Part shown: in pieces, positions 43,785 to 53,313 of the stretch
Position numbering within the stretch: the first letter of the stretch is position 1
Layout: each line of letters opens with the position of its first letter
Assembly (NCBI GenBank): GCA_002342805.1
Contig: DDQW01000059.1
Location: 1 to 60,882, forward strand
Length of the DNA: 60,882 nt
Source: Clostridiales bacterium UBA2432
GTDB taxonomy: Bacteria > Bacillota > Clostridia > Lachnospirales > Vallitaleaceae
Direction of reading: 5' to 3'
Notes under the pieces: model-generated
What the model was told of the DNA's origin: nothing
The model's input: the letters and a program-made list of their open reading frames with translations, nothing else
Database searches by the model: none
Program-made: the position numbers and the translations under genes

Positions 43785-44547
43785 AGTACTCAAAGCACGA
43801 CGGGCAGATCGACCCACGGCGCAAAAATACATCGAAGCTTTTACGGAAAACTTCATGGAATTTCATGGTGACAGATATTTTAGCGATGACGCAGCGATTA
43901 TAGGCGGAGTAGGACTTATTGAAGGAATGCCGGTGACAATGATCGGTCAAGAAAAAGGGTCTAAAACGAAAGATAAAGTCAAGCGAAATTTTGGCATGCC
44001 TAATCCTGACGGATATCGAAAAGCATTACGACTGATGAAGCAGGCCGAAAAATTCAATCGCCCCATTGTTTGTTTTGTAGATACATCCGGAGCCTTTTGT
44101 GGGCTCGAAGCTGAAGAACGTGGCCAAGGTGAAGCCATTGCAAGAAATCTATTCGAGATGAGTAACCTTCGTGTTCCGATTATATCCATTATCATCGGTG
44201 AAGGTGGAAGTGGTGGTGCTTTGGCATTAGCAGTGTCAGATGAAGTGTGGATGTTTGAAAATGCCATCTATTCCATTCTATCACCGGAAGGTTTTGCTTC
44301 GATTTTATATAAAGATGGTTCCTTAGCACCTAAAGTTGCGGAAGATATGAAGATTACAGCAGAGGAGCTCAAAAACCTGAACGTCATTGACTCGGTCATT
44401 CAAGAACCTTATGACGGTGCCCATGAAAGTTTTGAGCTGATCGTTGAACTCCTTAAGGATAAGTTAGTATATTCATTAAAAGAATTAATGCAGTTACCGA
44501 AAGATACGCTGGTAGAAAAGCGCTACCAACGATATCGTAAATTCTAA
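43768..44547 (+). CDS. accA: acetyl-CoA carboxylase carboxyltransferase, alpha subunit
   Basis: A 259-residue subunit, starting MKAWDRVLKARRADRPTAQK, with GAFCGLEAEERGQGEAIARN and GEGGSGGALAL characteristic of AccA. I take the ATG at 43768, after AGAGAGGTG; earlier in-frame codons lie inside accD without a ribosome site. It is the last gene of the operon. Its stop is only three bases from the stop of the convergent heparinase-like gene, and no terminator is visible. Confidence 0.96.
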   Translation: MKAWDRVLKARRADRPTAQKYIEAFTENFMEFHGDRYFSDDAAIIGGVGLIEGMPVTMIGQEKGSKTKDKVKRNFGMPNPDGYRKALRLMKQAEKFNRPIVCFVDTSGAFCGLEAEERGQGEAIARNLFEMSNLRVPIISIIIGEGGSGGALALAVSDEVWMFENAIYSILSPEGFASILYKDGSLAPKVAEDMKITAEELKNLNVIDSVIQEPYDGAHESFELIVELLKDKLVYSLKELMQLPKDTLVEKRYQRYRKF

Positions 44548-44550
44548 AAA

Positions 44551-46365
44551 TCATCGTATGCTTATGGTTAATGTATCAGAAGCCATGTGAATGCGTAACC
44601 GATAAAGGTCGTGATCCCATGATTTTTGTAAACGAGGATCAAGAATAGCAAGCGGCTCCACGTCGATAGAGTGAATACTTCCGTCTAGATGAATGTGGAC
44701 CCAATCCTCTAAAAAAATATCATTACCCTCAACCTTGGGTTCAATATAGGTAATTAAGTTTGAAACAAAATCAAAGCTGTCGGATGTGTCTCCACATTCA
44801 AGATGGTCTTTGATTTTTATTTTTTCACCCTTATATAAGGTCACTTCTCGATAAAAGGCAGATAGTGAAGTCATATAAGTATAGGCATGGGCTAGGTTCA
44901 TATATATTGACGGCGCCTCTAAATCAAGTTGGTAATGTACCTCAGTCGCCTTATAGTCTTTTCCGGCAAGCTGCATTTTTCCGTTTAAGGTGGGAAGATT
45001 ATGATAGTCGGATTGCATTGTCCATATAGAATAACGATCCTTTGAGAAGGTCTTAGCTGTGTAAGATTCGACACCGATATCAACAAAAACAGGCAAACCA
45101 TGTTTATAAAGAGTGAAACTTCCGGTGTCATTATGGTTATGATTATCATCATTATCGCCGGATTTGACAGCAAGAGTGAACGTATTGTCACGGACAACCA
45201 TAAGGCCGACGCTTTCATAGTAAATATCGGGCGGCATTGTTAAATCATGTGAAGGATAGTTCACAATCGTATCATAATGCTGGATATTTTGTAGGCGATA
45301 AAAAAGGTTGATTTCATCGCGGATAAAGGGATCGTCACTTTTTTTATAATCCCAAGCGACATGTGCCATCATGTTCTCATTTTGCGTCCGCTTGGCAAAT
45401 AGGAATTCACGAGCACTAAAGCGTTCTAAGACCGCGGAACAATCAGAAAAATTGATATAATAGCGATCATTGACATGAACATAGTATATATATGCACACA
45501 TATTTTGGATTTTTTCTTCAGCGTAAACCTCTATATAGGCATTGTGAGTAATAGCATTTAACAGTTCAATAGTATTAAATAAACACAGACCGGAATGGCG
45601 ATAGTATAGAGCGCCTTCATCGCAACACCCGTCGTCTCCATATTCTTTAAGGAAATAATCAATGCTGACATTGGCCTTTTGAAAGGCTTTTTTTCGGGAG
45701 ACATCTGATTGTGGCGTTAAAAAGAAGGTGAACAAAATATTTTGTGTGCACCAGATGGTCCAATTATTCATCGGTTCATCGCCATGGCCCATCCACCAAA
45801 AGTGTTCATTAAGATAAGGTCTAATGATGCGCAAGTCGAGTTCTTGATGAATACGTGACCGAATTTGGAGACTTATGCCATCAAGCTTATCACCTAAGAG
45901 ATAATCAATCATTGCAAGTAAAGCACCCGTTTCACAAGCAAAAAGATCTAGAATCGGGCGAGAATGATCCGGAACTATATGGCTAGGGGTATCACGTATA
46001 TAGGAATTATGAGCAGGTAATTGCCATGCACTTTCTTCACAAAGAAGAAAAATACCATTGATAATGGTATCCATAAACATATCATTATTATAAATACACT
46101 CAAGAAGAACAGCCGTATTTAAATGACGTCGACGTTCAAAATAGATGCTTTCATAATCAGCCCGATTGCCATGACGTTTATAATCCATGAATTTTGATAT
46201 AGGTAGTATGGGATAGTCATAGTCTATATAGTCCGACTTTTGCGGTTCAAAATGTTCTAGGATATTGTCGGATAAATGATCCCAAAAGGAACGGTCATTT
46301 ATCTTTGGAAAGGGTTGGAATTCATAAAAATCTTCTTGGTATTGATGTGCTATTTTTTTAAACAT
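44551..46365 (-). CDS. heparinase II/III-like polysaccharide lyase family protein
   Basis: About 604 residues, with an alpha/alpha-toroid N-terminal half and a C-terminal beta-sandwich carrying the Hepar_II_III signature: KSGDNDDNHNHNDTGSFTLY near residue 410, then GLPVFVDIGVESYT. No signal peptide is seen, so it should work in the cytoplasm on imported oligosaccharides. Family members cleave uronic-acid glycosides (heparan, alginate and similar) by elimination. The product, an unsaturated uronyl sugar, would be the substrate of the GH88 enzyme encoded divergently. The start at 46365 is six bases after GAGG and overlaps the end of the regulator gene. The exact polysaccharide is unknown. Confidence 0.8.
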   Translation of the reverse strand: MFKKIAHQYQEDFYEFQPFPKINDRSFWDHLSDNILEHFEPQKSDYIDYDYPILPISKFMDYKRHGNRADYESIYFERRRHLNTAVLLECIYNNDMFMDTIINGIFLLCEESAWQLPAHNSYIRDTPSHIVPDHSRPILDLFACETGALLAMIDYLLGDKLDGISLQIRSRIHQELDLRIIRPYLNEHFWWMGHGDEPMNNWTIWCTQNILFTFFLTPQSDVSRKKAFQKANVSIDYFLKEYGDDGCCDEGALYYRHSGLCLFNTIELLNAITHNAYIEVYAEEKIQNMCAYIYYVHVNDRYYINFSDCSAVLERFSAREFLFAKRTQNENMMAHVAWDYKKSDDPFIRDEINLFYRLQNIQHYDTIVNYPSHDLTMPPDIYYESVGLMVVRDNTFTLAVKSGDNDDNHNHNDTGSFTLYKHGLPVFVDIGVESYTAKTFSKDRYSIWTMQSDYHNLPTLNGKMQLAGKDYKATEVHYQLDLEAPSIYMNLAHAYTYMTSLSAFYREVTLYKGEKIKIKDHLECGDTSDSFDFVSNLITYIEPKVEGNDIFLEDWVHIHLDGSIHSIDVEPLAILDPRLQKSWDHDLYRLRIHMASDTLTISIR

Positions 46366-47974
46366 ATTCATCCTCGCTTGTGTTTTTTTGAATAAACTCT
46401 CTTGGTGGACATCCTTCTACTTTTTTAAAAACTTTGCTAAAGTAGAAAGCACTTTCAAAACCTAATTCTTCAGCAATTTCATAAATCTTTAAATCCGATT
46501 CCATCAAGCGTATTTTAGCAAGAGCGATTTTTTTTGCGGTAATATATTCATTAAATCCTATACTGGTTGTTTTTTTAAAAAGCTGGCTTAAGTAGTTAGG
46601 ACTAATGCCAAATAAAGAAGCAATGGTGTTTAAGGATAACTTATCAGTAATATGACTATCAATATAGTCCTGAATCGTTTTTATCATGTGGTTCTTGTAA
46701 TTTTTATGCTGGCTTACAAGTAAATCGCAGATACCATTTTTTAATATCTCCAGCCATTGAATAACTTGGTCAATGGTTGTTTTTTTATAGATCGAGCGAT
46801 ACCCATCTGCATCTTCATAAATGATATCGAGGTGATCGCGGCTTGTCGGAAGTAAAGACAAGGTCAGATATAATACATTACAAGCGGCATCGATTGCCTG
46901 AAGATACATGTTAGGTTGACTTTTAAATAAATAGATTAATGCATCAATGGTTTGACCGAAGGATTCGCTGTCAAAGCTTTCAAAGGCAAGTCGGATGTCA
47001 TTTTTGAAGAGTCCTAAGTTAAAGGTGGAATGATTTAAGGTTGTATTATTTTCAGAATAATCTGAAAAAAAGTGGATGGAATCGGGAGCTATTTTTAAGG
47101 ACTGTAATTGTCGAGCCTCTTGATAAGAGTCACTTAACATCAGTGGATCTTCATAGGGGCGACCTAGACAAGCACAAAGATGCACATTAAAGTAATTATA
47201 GGCCATAGAAAATGAAGACATGAGCGCGTTTTTAATATCGGAACGCTGAATGTCAAAATCACGATCATCTAGTTTAAAAATGATGCAAAAATGGCGTGTA
47301 TCTAAGGTTGCCACAAAGCAGGACATATGTTTTTTAACAAGATTTTCAACCATTTGAGTTGTACTTAAACATAGACTTAAAAGCTTTTCATCCATGTACT
47401 GTGTCTTGTCGGTCTCTATAATAGTGCATAAGGCCACTACATATTTTGAAGCGCTAAAATCTAGTTGCAGTTCCTTTGCCTGGAGACGAAATTGTTCTTG
47501 ATCGACAAAGAGATTATTCAAAAGCCGAATCATAAACTTTTCGTAAAAAAACTGCAAATGAGAGGTTGGGCTTTTGAGTTCCTTGTTTTTATGTTGATAA
47601 ACTTGAGCTAATGCCTTTTGAATTGTTTCTGACAAAGTTTCTGGAGTTATATCTAATTTAATGAGATAATCAAATGCTTGATGCTTAATAGCTTCTTGTA
47701 CCAGTGAAAATTCTTCATAACTGGTTAAGAAAATGAACAGAGGTAAATTTTCATAGCGTTGTCGACAGATTTTAATTAATTCCAGACCGGTCATAATCGG
47801 CATTTTAATATCGCATAGAACAATTTCCGGCTTTTGATTTTCAATAATTTTAAGTGCTTTTTCTCCGTTCATGGCAGTTTCGCAAAGTTCAATATCAAAT
47901 TGGTTCCAATCAAGCATTGATTTAATGCCGATTTGAACGAGTGGCTCATCATCGACGATTAATAGTTTAATCAT
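46358..47974 (-). CDS. YesN-type response regulator with AraC DNA-binding domain
   Basis: A 538-residue regulator. The receiver domain has D55 as phospho-acceptor (VLCDIKMP) and acidic D8/D9. A long middle region is typical of YesN proteins, and a C-terminal AraC/XylS double HTH ends it (DKLSLNTIASLFGISPNYLS, then IYEIAEELGFESAFYFSKVF). Its start overlaps the kinase stop by four bases (ATGA), so kinase and regulator are coupled. It probably activates the divergent transporter operon in response to a carbohydrate. Confidence 0.92.
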   Translation of the reverse strand: MIKLLIVDDEPLVQIGIKSMLDWNQFDIELCETAMNGEKALKIIENQKPEIVLCDIKMPIMTGLELIKICRQRYENLPLFIFLTSYEEFSLVQEAIKHQAFDYLIKLDITPETLSETIQKALAQVYQHKNKELKSPTSHLQFFYEKFMIRLLNNLFVDQEQFRLQAKELQLDFSASKYVVALCTIIETDKTQYMDEKLLSLCLSTTQMVENLVKKHMSCFVATLDTRHFCIIFKLDDRDFDIQRSDIKNALMSSFSMAYNYFNVHLCACLGRPYEDPLMLSDSYQEARQLQSLKIAPDSIHFFSDYSENNTTLNHSTFNLGLFKNDIRLAFESFDSESFGQTIDALIYLFKSQPNMYLQAIDAACNVLYLTLSLLPTSRDHLDIIYEDADGYRSIYKKTTIDQVIQWLEILKNGICDLLVSQHKNYKNHMIKTIQDYIDSHITDKLSLNTIASLFGISPNYLSQLFKKTTSIGFNEYITAKKIALAKIRLMESDLKIYEIAEELGFESAFYFSKVFKKVEGCPPREFIQKNTSEDEYV

Positions 47975-49821
47975 GGTTTTCTCCTTTTTGGTAAACGAAT
48001 ATGTACTGTCGTCCCGCGATTGGTTGTCTTGGAATCGAGTGAACTTGTAATGGTTAATCCAAAGCCCTGGCCATAAGCATGTTGGATACGCAAATTGACA
48101 TTATTAATGCCAATCCGTTTAAAAAAATCATGTTGATGGTCTTTATTGGCGGATAATAGATCTTCGATTTGTTCTTGAGTCATTCCGACGCCGTCATCTT
48201 GAATATCAATATGAAATAATTGATGTGCATCAAGATAGGCATGAATATGAATGGATCCTGTCGCCTGTTTTGGTTCAATTCCATGAAAAATCGCATTTTC
48301 TACAATGGGTTGTAAGGTGAACTTTGGAAGCTGGCAGTCATATAAGTCGCTATCATCAATAGCATATGTTAGTGTCAACATGCCACCATAACGGTATTTT
48401 TGAATTAAAAAATAGTGATCCAAAAGGTCGATTTCATCTTTTAAGGTATGAATCTGGTGGGTATCCTTTGAAACCGATCGTAACAGTTTCGAGAGGGAGG
48501 TTGTCATTTCCGCTATTCCGGTTGCATTTTGTATTGACGCCATCCATTTAATGGAATTAAGTGTATTATATAAAAAGTGCGGATTAATCTGACTTTGAAG
48601 AATTTCATATTCCAACTGATTTTTTTCTTTTTCATCTTCAATACGCCGATCCATAAGCAAAACGACGTTTTCGGATAGATTGTTAATACCTCGACCGATT
48701 TCACCCAGTTCATTGTCCCATTCAATATGAGGATCATGAGAAAAATCTCCGGAAGCGATGGATGATAATTTATGTAAAAGCTGTGATAAGGGCCGGTTGA
48801 TTTTATGACTTAAGAAAAATGTCAATAAAAATCCCATAAGCATAACAACAAGTGCGATGGCAATCAGTAGTAGAAAATATATATTCTTCTGTGTCGAAAG
48901 CTGTTCCATAGATAAGGTTTGAGACAGATACCAACCATTTATGCTGGACGGGTAGGTGATTAACTGCCGTGAGTTTCCATTATCATCTGTAAATGCCTGA
49001 ACCTGCTGATTCAAATCAATAGTTTCAAAGGCATAAGGGATTAAGGTATCTTGAGTAACTTGGTAGGTTTGTTCATTAATAGTGACAAATAATTGGCTAT
49101 CTGTCGGTAACTCATACACAGAAAAGACATCGGTAATTATTTTTTGCGAGATGGATAAATAGCTCCAACCAATGATATCATTGGCATAAGCGGCATAAAC
49201 CGGACGAATAAGTGGAAGCATCTTTGCATTTGCTATTTCACCAAAAGGATCTTCTTCAATTCCGGTCCAAAGGATATTTCTTGAGGCTAACTGCCTATCG
49301 AAACCGGGTAGACTTGTTACTGTGTCAAAGATATTTAAAGAAAGATAAGAGGACGTCGGGGAAATTTGGAGATAGTTGCCTTCAAAACTACTGACAATAA
49401 TCCGATTAATATATAAGGAAGAGCGATTATTTCGAAATTCTTCTAATAAACGCTTCCAGGAAGCGAGGGATTGTTGGCGGACTTCGCTTTTTTCTCGCTC
49501 ATAGATTTGTTTAATCTCTAAAGAAGGATCCGACGAATAGTCTTTTGCGGCTTGATTCATTTGATTAGCAGATTCAATGTATTTGGCTAATTCAACATTG
49601 GATTCACACCAATTGGCAAAGGACGTAATAGGGAGTATATCTTTTGAAATCGACTCTGAAGCCAATGAAAGATTATATGTTGTAGATTGAATCAGACTTT
49701 CAGAAAGAAGGCGACTAAAAAGTGTATACACAAACGTAGTAATTAATAAAGTGACGAGTAAGGTGAAAACAACAGTTACGCCGATGAGGTAAGTTTTAAT
49801 GCTTTTTAGGCGAGGTTTCAT
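47971..49821 (-). CDS. YesM-type sensor histidine kinase
   Basis: A 616-residue membrane kinase. A first helix (residues 12-36), a large extracytoplasmic sensing domain of about 270 residues, a second helix (314-339) and a HAMP domain are followed by a His_kinase domain with H415 in SQINPHFLYNTLNSIKW and a GHKL ATPase (IVENAIFHGIEP, then DDGVGM). This is the standard partner of YesN regulators in carbohydrate loci. It probably senses an extracellular saccharide directly or through the lipoprotein. Confidence 0.92.
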   Translation of the reverse strand: MKPRLKSIKTYLIGVTVVFTLLVTLLITTFVYTLFSRLLSESLIQSTTYNLSLASESISKDILPITSFANWCESNVELAKYIESANQMNQAAKDYSSDPSLEIKQIYEREKSEVRQQSLASWKRLLEEFRNNRSSLYINRIIVSSFEGNYLQISPTSSYLSLNIFDTVTSLPGFDRQLASRNILWTGIEEDPFGEIANAKMLPLIRPVYAAYANDIIGWSYLSISQKIITDVFSVYELPTDSQLFVTINEQTYQVTQDTLIPYAFETIDLNQQVQAFTDDNGNSRQLITYPSSINGWYLSQTLSMEQLSTQKNIYFLLLIAIALVVMLMGFLLTFFLSHKINRPLSQLLHKLSSIASGDFSHDPHIEWDNELGEIGRGINNLSENVVLLMDRRIEDEKEKNQLEYEILQSQINPHFLYNTLNSIKWMASIQNATGIAEMTTSLSKLLRSVSKDTHQIHTLKDEIDLLDHYFLIQKYRYGGMLTLTYAIDDSDLYDCQLPKFTLQPIVENAIFHGIEPKQATGSIHIHAYLDAHQLFHIDIQDDGVGMTQEQIEDLLSANKDHQHDFFKRIGINNVNLRIQHAYGQGFGLTITSSLDSKTTNRGTTVHIRLPKRRKP

Positions 49822-49847
49822 AAAAGCCTCCTTTCTATGATGCCTTT

Positions 49848-49876
49848 ATTCTAAAGATAAAAGTAGATGATGTCAA
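49848..49876 (-). promoter_or_regulatory. sigma-A promoter of the kinase-regulator-lyase operon
   Basis: On the minus strand TTGACA (49876-49871), a 17-nt spacer and TAGAAT (49853-49848), about 20 nt upstream of the GAAAGGAGG ribosome site. Confidence 0.7.
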
Positions 49877-50031
49877 CAAAAAAACGGGAGAAAAAGCGGG
49901 GTTTTTTTGTCAATTTGTATACAATAATAATAAATAACAGGAAGTGCATAAAAAAAGACATGTTTTAAAAAAAAGAAAAGCAAGTATATTTTCTATGGAT
50001 AAATAGTCAATGTAATCAAAGAAATAATCCA

Positions 50032-50060
50032 TTCAAAAAGCGGGTGAATCAACATATACT
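50032..50060 (+). promoter_or_regulatory. probable promoter of the sugar transporter operon
   Basis: TTCAAA (50032-50037), a 17-nt spacer and TATACT (50055-50060). The poor -35 is what one expects at an activator-dependent promoter. The rest of the 272-bp divergent gap (49822-50093) is AT-rich with no other feature I recognise. Confidence 0.45.
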
Positions 50061-50093
50061 ATATGTATCAAACAAATTTAGGGAGGAAAACAC

Positions 50094-51479
50094 ATGAAAA
50101 ACAAAAGAAATATGTTAAGTTTATTACTGGTTCTCGTACTAACGGTAGCACTTTTTGCAGGTTGTGGCCAGGAAGATGAGCAAGGGAGTACAGGTACCGA
50201 TTCGACAACGACAACAGAGACAGATACTACAGCAGATGATGCAACGACAGAAGATACGACAAGTGAAGATTCATCGGCAACTAGCGACCAGACAACCATT
50301 AAATGGGCGGTATGGGATATTGCATCAACGACCTATTATCAACCACTTATCGATGTTTATGAAGCGACCAATCCGGATGTAAAAATCGAGATGGTGGATT
50401 TAGGTTCTCAAGATTACATGACAGTACTTGGAACACAGTTATCCGGTAGTGATACAGACCTTGACGTTGTAACGATTAAAGATATTCCGGGATATGTCAA
50501 TCTTGTTGCTAAAAATGTTTTAGAACCTGTTGATACTTCAGGATTAGATCTAAGCGGTTATGGTGGTATGACAGAACAAATTGAAATCAATGACACCTTA
50601 TATGCATTACCATTTAGAAGTGACTTCTGGCTTGTTTTCTATAATAAAACAGTTTTTGATGAAGCAGGCGTTGATTATCCAACAAATGATATGACATTTG
50701 AAGAATATGATGCATTAGCTCGTGAAGTTTCAGATGATACATTAGGAAGCGAAGTTTATGGTAGCCACTATCATGTATGGCGTTCAGCAGTTCAACTATT
50801 TGGTATTTTAGATGGAGAACATAGTATTGTTGATGGAAACTATGATTTCCTTAAGCCATATTATGACATGGTTGTTGCTCAACAAGAAGATATGATAGCA
50901 CAAGATTATGCAACGCTTAAAACAAGTAATTTACATTATTCAGGAGCCTTTGCGCAAGGAAATATCGGTATGATGAATATGGGAAGCTGGTTTATTCCTA
51001 CATTAATTGAAAAGATACAAACAGGTGAGTATAGCGAAATCAGTGAAGGCGGTAACGGAAACTGGGGACTAGTAAAATATCCTCATGCTGAAGGTGTAGA
51101 ACCAGGATCAACACTTGCTACAATTACATCCTTATCCGTTGCGTCAGCATCAGATAACAAAGAGATTGCAACAGACTTTATGAATTTTGTATGTGGACCT
51201 GAAGGTGCAGAAGTGGTTGCAGCCACAGGTACATTCCCAGCAATTAAGACAGATGCTGTTGTAGATATGATTGCTTCAAAAGAAGGGTTCCCTTCAGATG
51301 ATGCTAGTGCAGAAGCATTGAAAACATCAAATACATATCTTGAAATGCCGATTCATGAAAAGAGTGCTGAAATCGAAGTGATCTTAAATGACGGACATGA
51401 TTATATTATGACAGGAACAATGACAGTGGATGAAGGTATTGCATACATGAATGAAGAAGTCGGAAAGATTTTGAACTAA
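50094..51479 (+). CDS. extracellular sugar-binding lipoprotein (family 1 solute-binding protein)
   Basis: A 461-residue lipoprotein: signal peptide with lipobox LFAGC (lipidated C24), then a T/D/S/E-rich linker of about 40 residues, then a solute-binding fold starting TTIKWAVWDIASTTYYQPLI. The GNIGMMNMGSWFIPTLI and NWGLVKYPHAEG blocks are typical of family 1 sugar binders. It is the first gene of the transporter operon. A hairpin after it should boost its mRNA relative to the permeases. The ligand is probably a uronate-containing oligosaccharide, from context. Confidence 0.9.
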   Translation: MKNKRNMLSLLLVLVLTVALFAGCGQEDEQGSTGTDSTTTTETDTTADDATTEDTTSEDSSATSDQTTIKWAVWDIASTTYYQPLIDVYEATNPDVKIEMVDLGSQDYMTVLGTQLSGSDTDLDVVTIKDIPGYVNLVAKNVLEPVDTSGLDLSGYGGMTEQIEINDTLYALPFRSDFWLVFYNKTVFDEAGVDYPTNDMTFEEYDALAREVSDDTLGSEVYGSHYHVWRSAVQLFGILDGEHSIVDGNYDFLKPYYDMVVAQQEDMIAQDYATLKTSNLHYSGAFAQGNIGMMNMGSWFIPTLIEKIQTGEYSEISEGGNGNWGLVKYPHAEGVEPGSTLATITSLSVASASDNKEIATDFMNFVCGPEGAEVVAATGTFPAIKTDAVVDMIASKEGFPSDDASAEALKTSNTYLEMPIHEKSAEIEVILNDGHDYIMTGTMTVDEGIAYMNEEVGKILN

Positions 51480-51517
51480 GATTCAATACCCAAACCAAAT
51501 ACATAATCACATAAAAT

Positions 51518-51549
51518 ATGGACGAGTTTATCTCGTCCATCATTTTATT
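51518..51549 (+). terminator. intra-operon hairpin after the binding-protein gene
   Basis: A perfect 9-bp stem (ATGGACGAG with CTCGTCCAT), a 5-nt loop and a T-rich tail (CATTTTATT). It is a leaky terminator or 3' stabiliser, placed as in the nup operon. Confidence 0.7.
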
Positions 51550-51567
51550 AAGGTTAGGAGACGTTGT

Positions 51568-52473
51568 ATGAAGAAGAGAAAATCACGAATCAGTCGTGAA
51601 ACACGAAATAATTTGGTGGCATATTCATTTATTGCACCCAATCTTATTGGATTTTGTATATTTACCCTAGGTCCTATTATATTTGCCTTTACACTTGCCT
51701 TTATGGCTTGGGATGGAAATAATCCTATTCAATTTGTTGGATTTGAGAATTTTTGGGCACTAAAAGATGATACCCGATTTAAGGCAGCATTTATCAATAC
51801 GATTGTATATGCGGTAACCACAGTGCCGTTAACATTAGCTGCGGCATTAGGACTAGCCATTATATTAAATCAAAAAGTTAAAGGTCGAGACATATTCAGA
51901 ACGATTGGATTTTTCCCCTATGTTGCATCCTTAGTGGCTGTTGCAGCTGTGTGGAATATGATATTTAGTCCGGGTGCCGGAGTTGTAAACGTATTGCTGA
52001 CAAATCTAGGTGTAGCCAGAGAGTACTTACCCAAATGGGCAGCGGACCCGGATTGGGCCATGTTTACTGTTGTTTTCTTTTCCGTTTGGAAATCCATGGG
52101 ATATTATATGGTCATCTATCTCGCAGGCCTTCAAGGCATTCCATCCGACCTCTATGAAGCCGGAAATATCGACGGAGCCAATGCAGTACAGAAGTTTTGG
52201 TATATTACAGTTCCTCAACTTCGACCTACGACATTCTTTGTTGTTATTATGCTAACCATCAACTGTTTTAAAGTGTACGACATCATTTATATGATTACAC
52301 AAGGTGGACCGGGAACATCGACCCTTGTACTTGTCTATCATATTTATCAAACAGCCTTTGTAACCGGAAGTAATTATGGATATGCCAGTGCAATTTCAAT
52401 GATCTTATTCTTGATGGTATTACTTGTGACAATAGTTCAGTTTAAAGGAGAGCGAAAATATGCAAATAGCTAA
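51568..52473 (+). CDS. sugar ABC transporter permease (MalF/UgpA type)
   Basis: A 301-residue permease with six membrane helices: YSFIAPNLIGFCIFTLGPII at the start and the EAA loop EAGNIDGANAVQKFWYITVP, the contact site for the ATPase. It partners the permease encoded next, whose start overlaps its end by 14 bases. No ATPase gene is in the locus; such importers usually share an MsmX-like ATPase encoded elsewhere. Confidence 0.92.
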   Translation: MKKRKSRISRETRNNLVAYSFIAPNLIGFCIFTLGPIIFAFTLAFMAWDGNNPIQFVGFENFWALKDDTRFKAAFINTIVYAVTTVPLTLAAALGLAIILNQKVKGRDIFRTIGFFPYVASLVAVAAVWNMIFSPGAGVVNVLLTNLGVAREYLPKWAADPDWAMFTVVFFSVWKSMGYYMVIYLAGLQGIPSDLYEAGNIDGANAVQKFWYITVPQLRPTTFFVVIMLTINCFKVYDIIYMITQGGPGTSTLVLVYHIYQTAFVTGSNYGYASAISMILFLMVLLVTIVQFKGERKYANS

Positions 52474-53296
52474 TAGAAAAATAAAACCATCTCGAATCGT
52501 GCTATATTTATCTCTCATCTTTATTTCAGTCCTGATGTTAGTACCCTTTATATGGATGCTATCGGCGTCATTAAAGTTGGATAAAGATGTTTTTACAGTG
52601 CCAATCCAATGGATTCCAACCAATCCCAGATGGCAAAATTATATCGATATTTGGAGTAAGATACCCCTAGCAATCTTTGTGAGAAACACGTTTAAATTAA
52701 CCATTATTGTAACCTTATTACAAGTGCTGACAAGTAGTTTTGCAGCCTATGCTTTTGCAAAATTAGACTTTAAATTCAAACGATCCCTTTTTCTTGGATA
52801 TATCGGAACGATTGCTGTTCCATGGCATGTGTATATGGTTCCTCAGTTTATCATGATGCGGTCATTTAACCTTAATGATACCCATTTGGCAATCATCTTT
52901 TTACAGGCCTTCTCTGCATTTGGAGTTTTTCTCATGCGACAGTTCTACATGAGTATACCGGATGAACTATGTGAAGCGGCACGAATTGATGGAATGAATG
53001 AATACCAGATCTATGCGAAAATCATGTTACCATTATCCAAGCCGGCACTCTCAACACTTGTTATTTTCACATTTGTCAACACATGGAACGACTTCTTAGG
53101 TCCCTTAATTTATTTGACGACCCAAGAAAAGAAAACGATACAGATCGGATTACGTATGTTTATCGGACAATATTCATCAGAATACGGATTGATTATGGCG
53201 GCTTCAGTCATTTCTCTCATTCCCGTACTCATAGTGTTTTTAGCACTTCAGCGATACTTCGTTGAAGGGATAGCAGCAAGTGGAATCAAAGGATAA
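52460..53296 (+). CDS. sugar ABC transporter permease (MalG/UgpE type)
   Basis: A 278-residue permease with six membrane helices, the EAA loop EAARIDGMNEYQIYAKIMLP and the typical C-terminal RYFVEGIAASGIKG. It forms the membrane channel together with the preceding permease. AAAGGAGAG precedes its start inside the upstream gene. Confidence 0.92.
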   Translation: MQIANRKIKPSRIVLYLSLIFISVLMLVPFIWMLSASLKLDKDVFTVPIQWIPTNPRWQNYIDIWSKIPLAIFVRNTFKLTIIVTLLQVLTSSFAAYAFAKLDFKFKRSLFLGYIGTIAVPWHVYMVPQFIMMRSFNLNDTHLAIIFLQAFSAFGVFLMRQFYMSIPDELCEAARIDGMNEYQIYAKIMLPLSKPALSTLVIFTFVNTWNDFLGPLIYLTTQEKKTIQIGLRMFIGQYSSEYGLIMAASVISLIPVLIVFLALQRYFVEGIAASGIKG

Positions 53297-53313
53297 AAAA
53301 CAAGGAGGACATC

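Noticed and set aside
49877..49930. G-rich/C-rich repeats in the divergent kinase/lipoprotein gap as a hairpin or operator
   Set aside because: The G runs lie on the same strand (CGGGAG, GCGGGG), so they cannot pair; a possible second TTGACA has no -10 at proper spacing.
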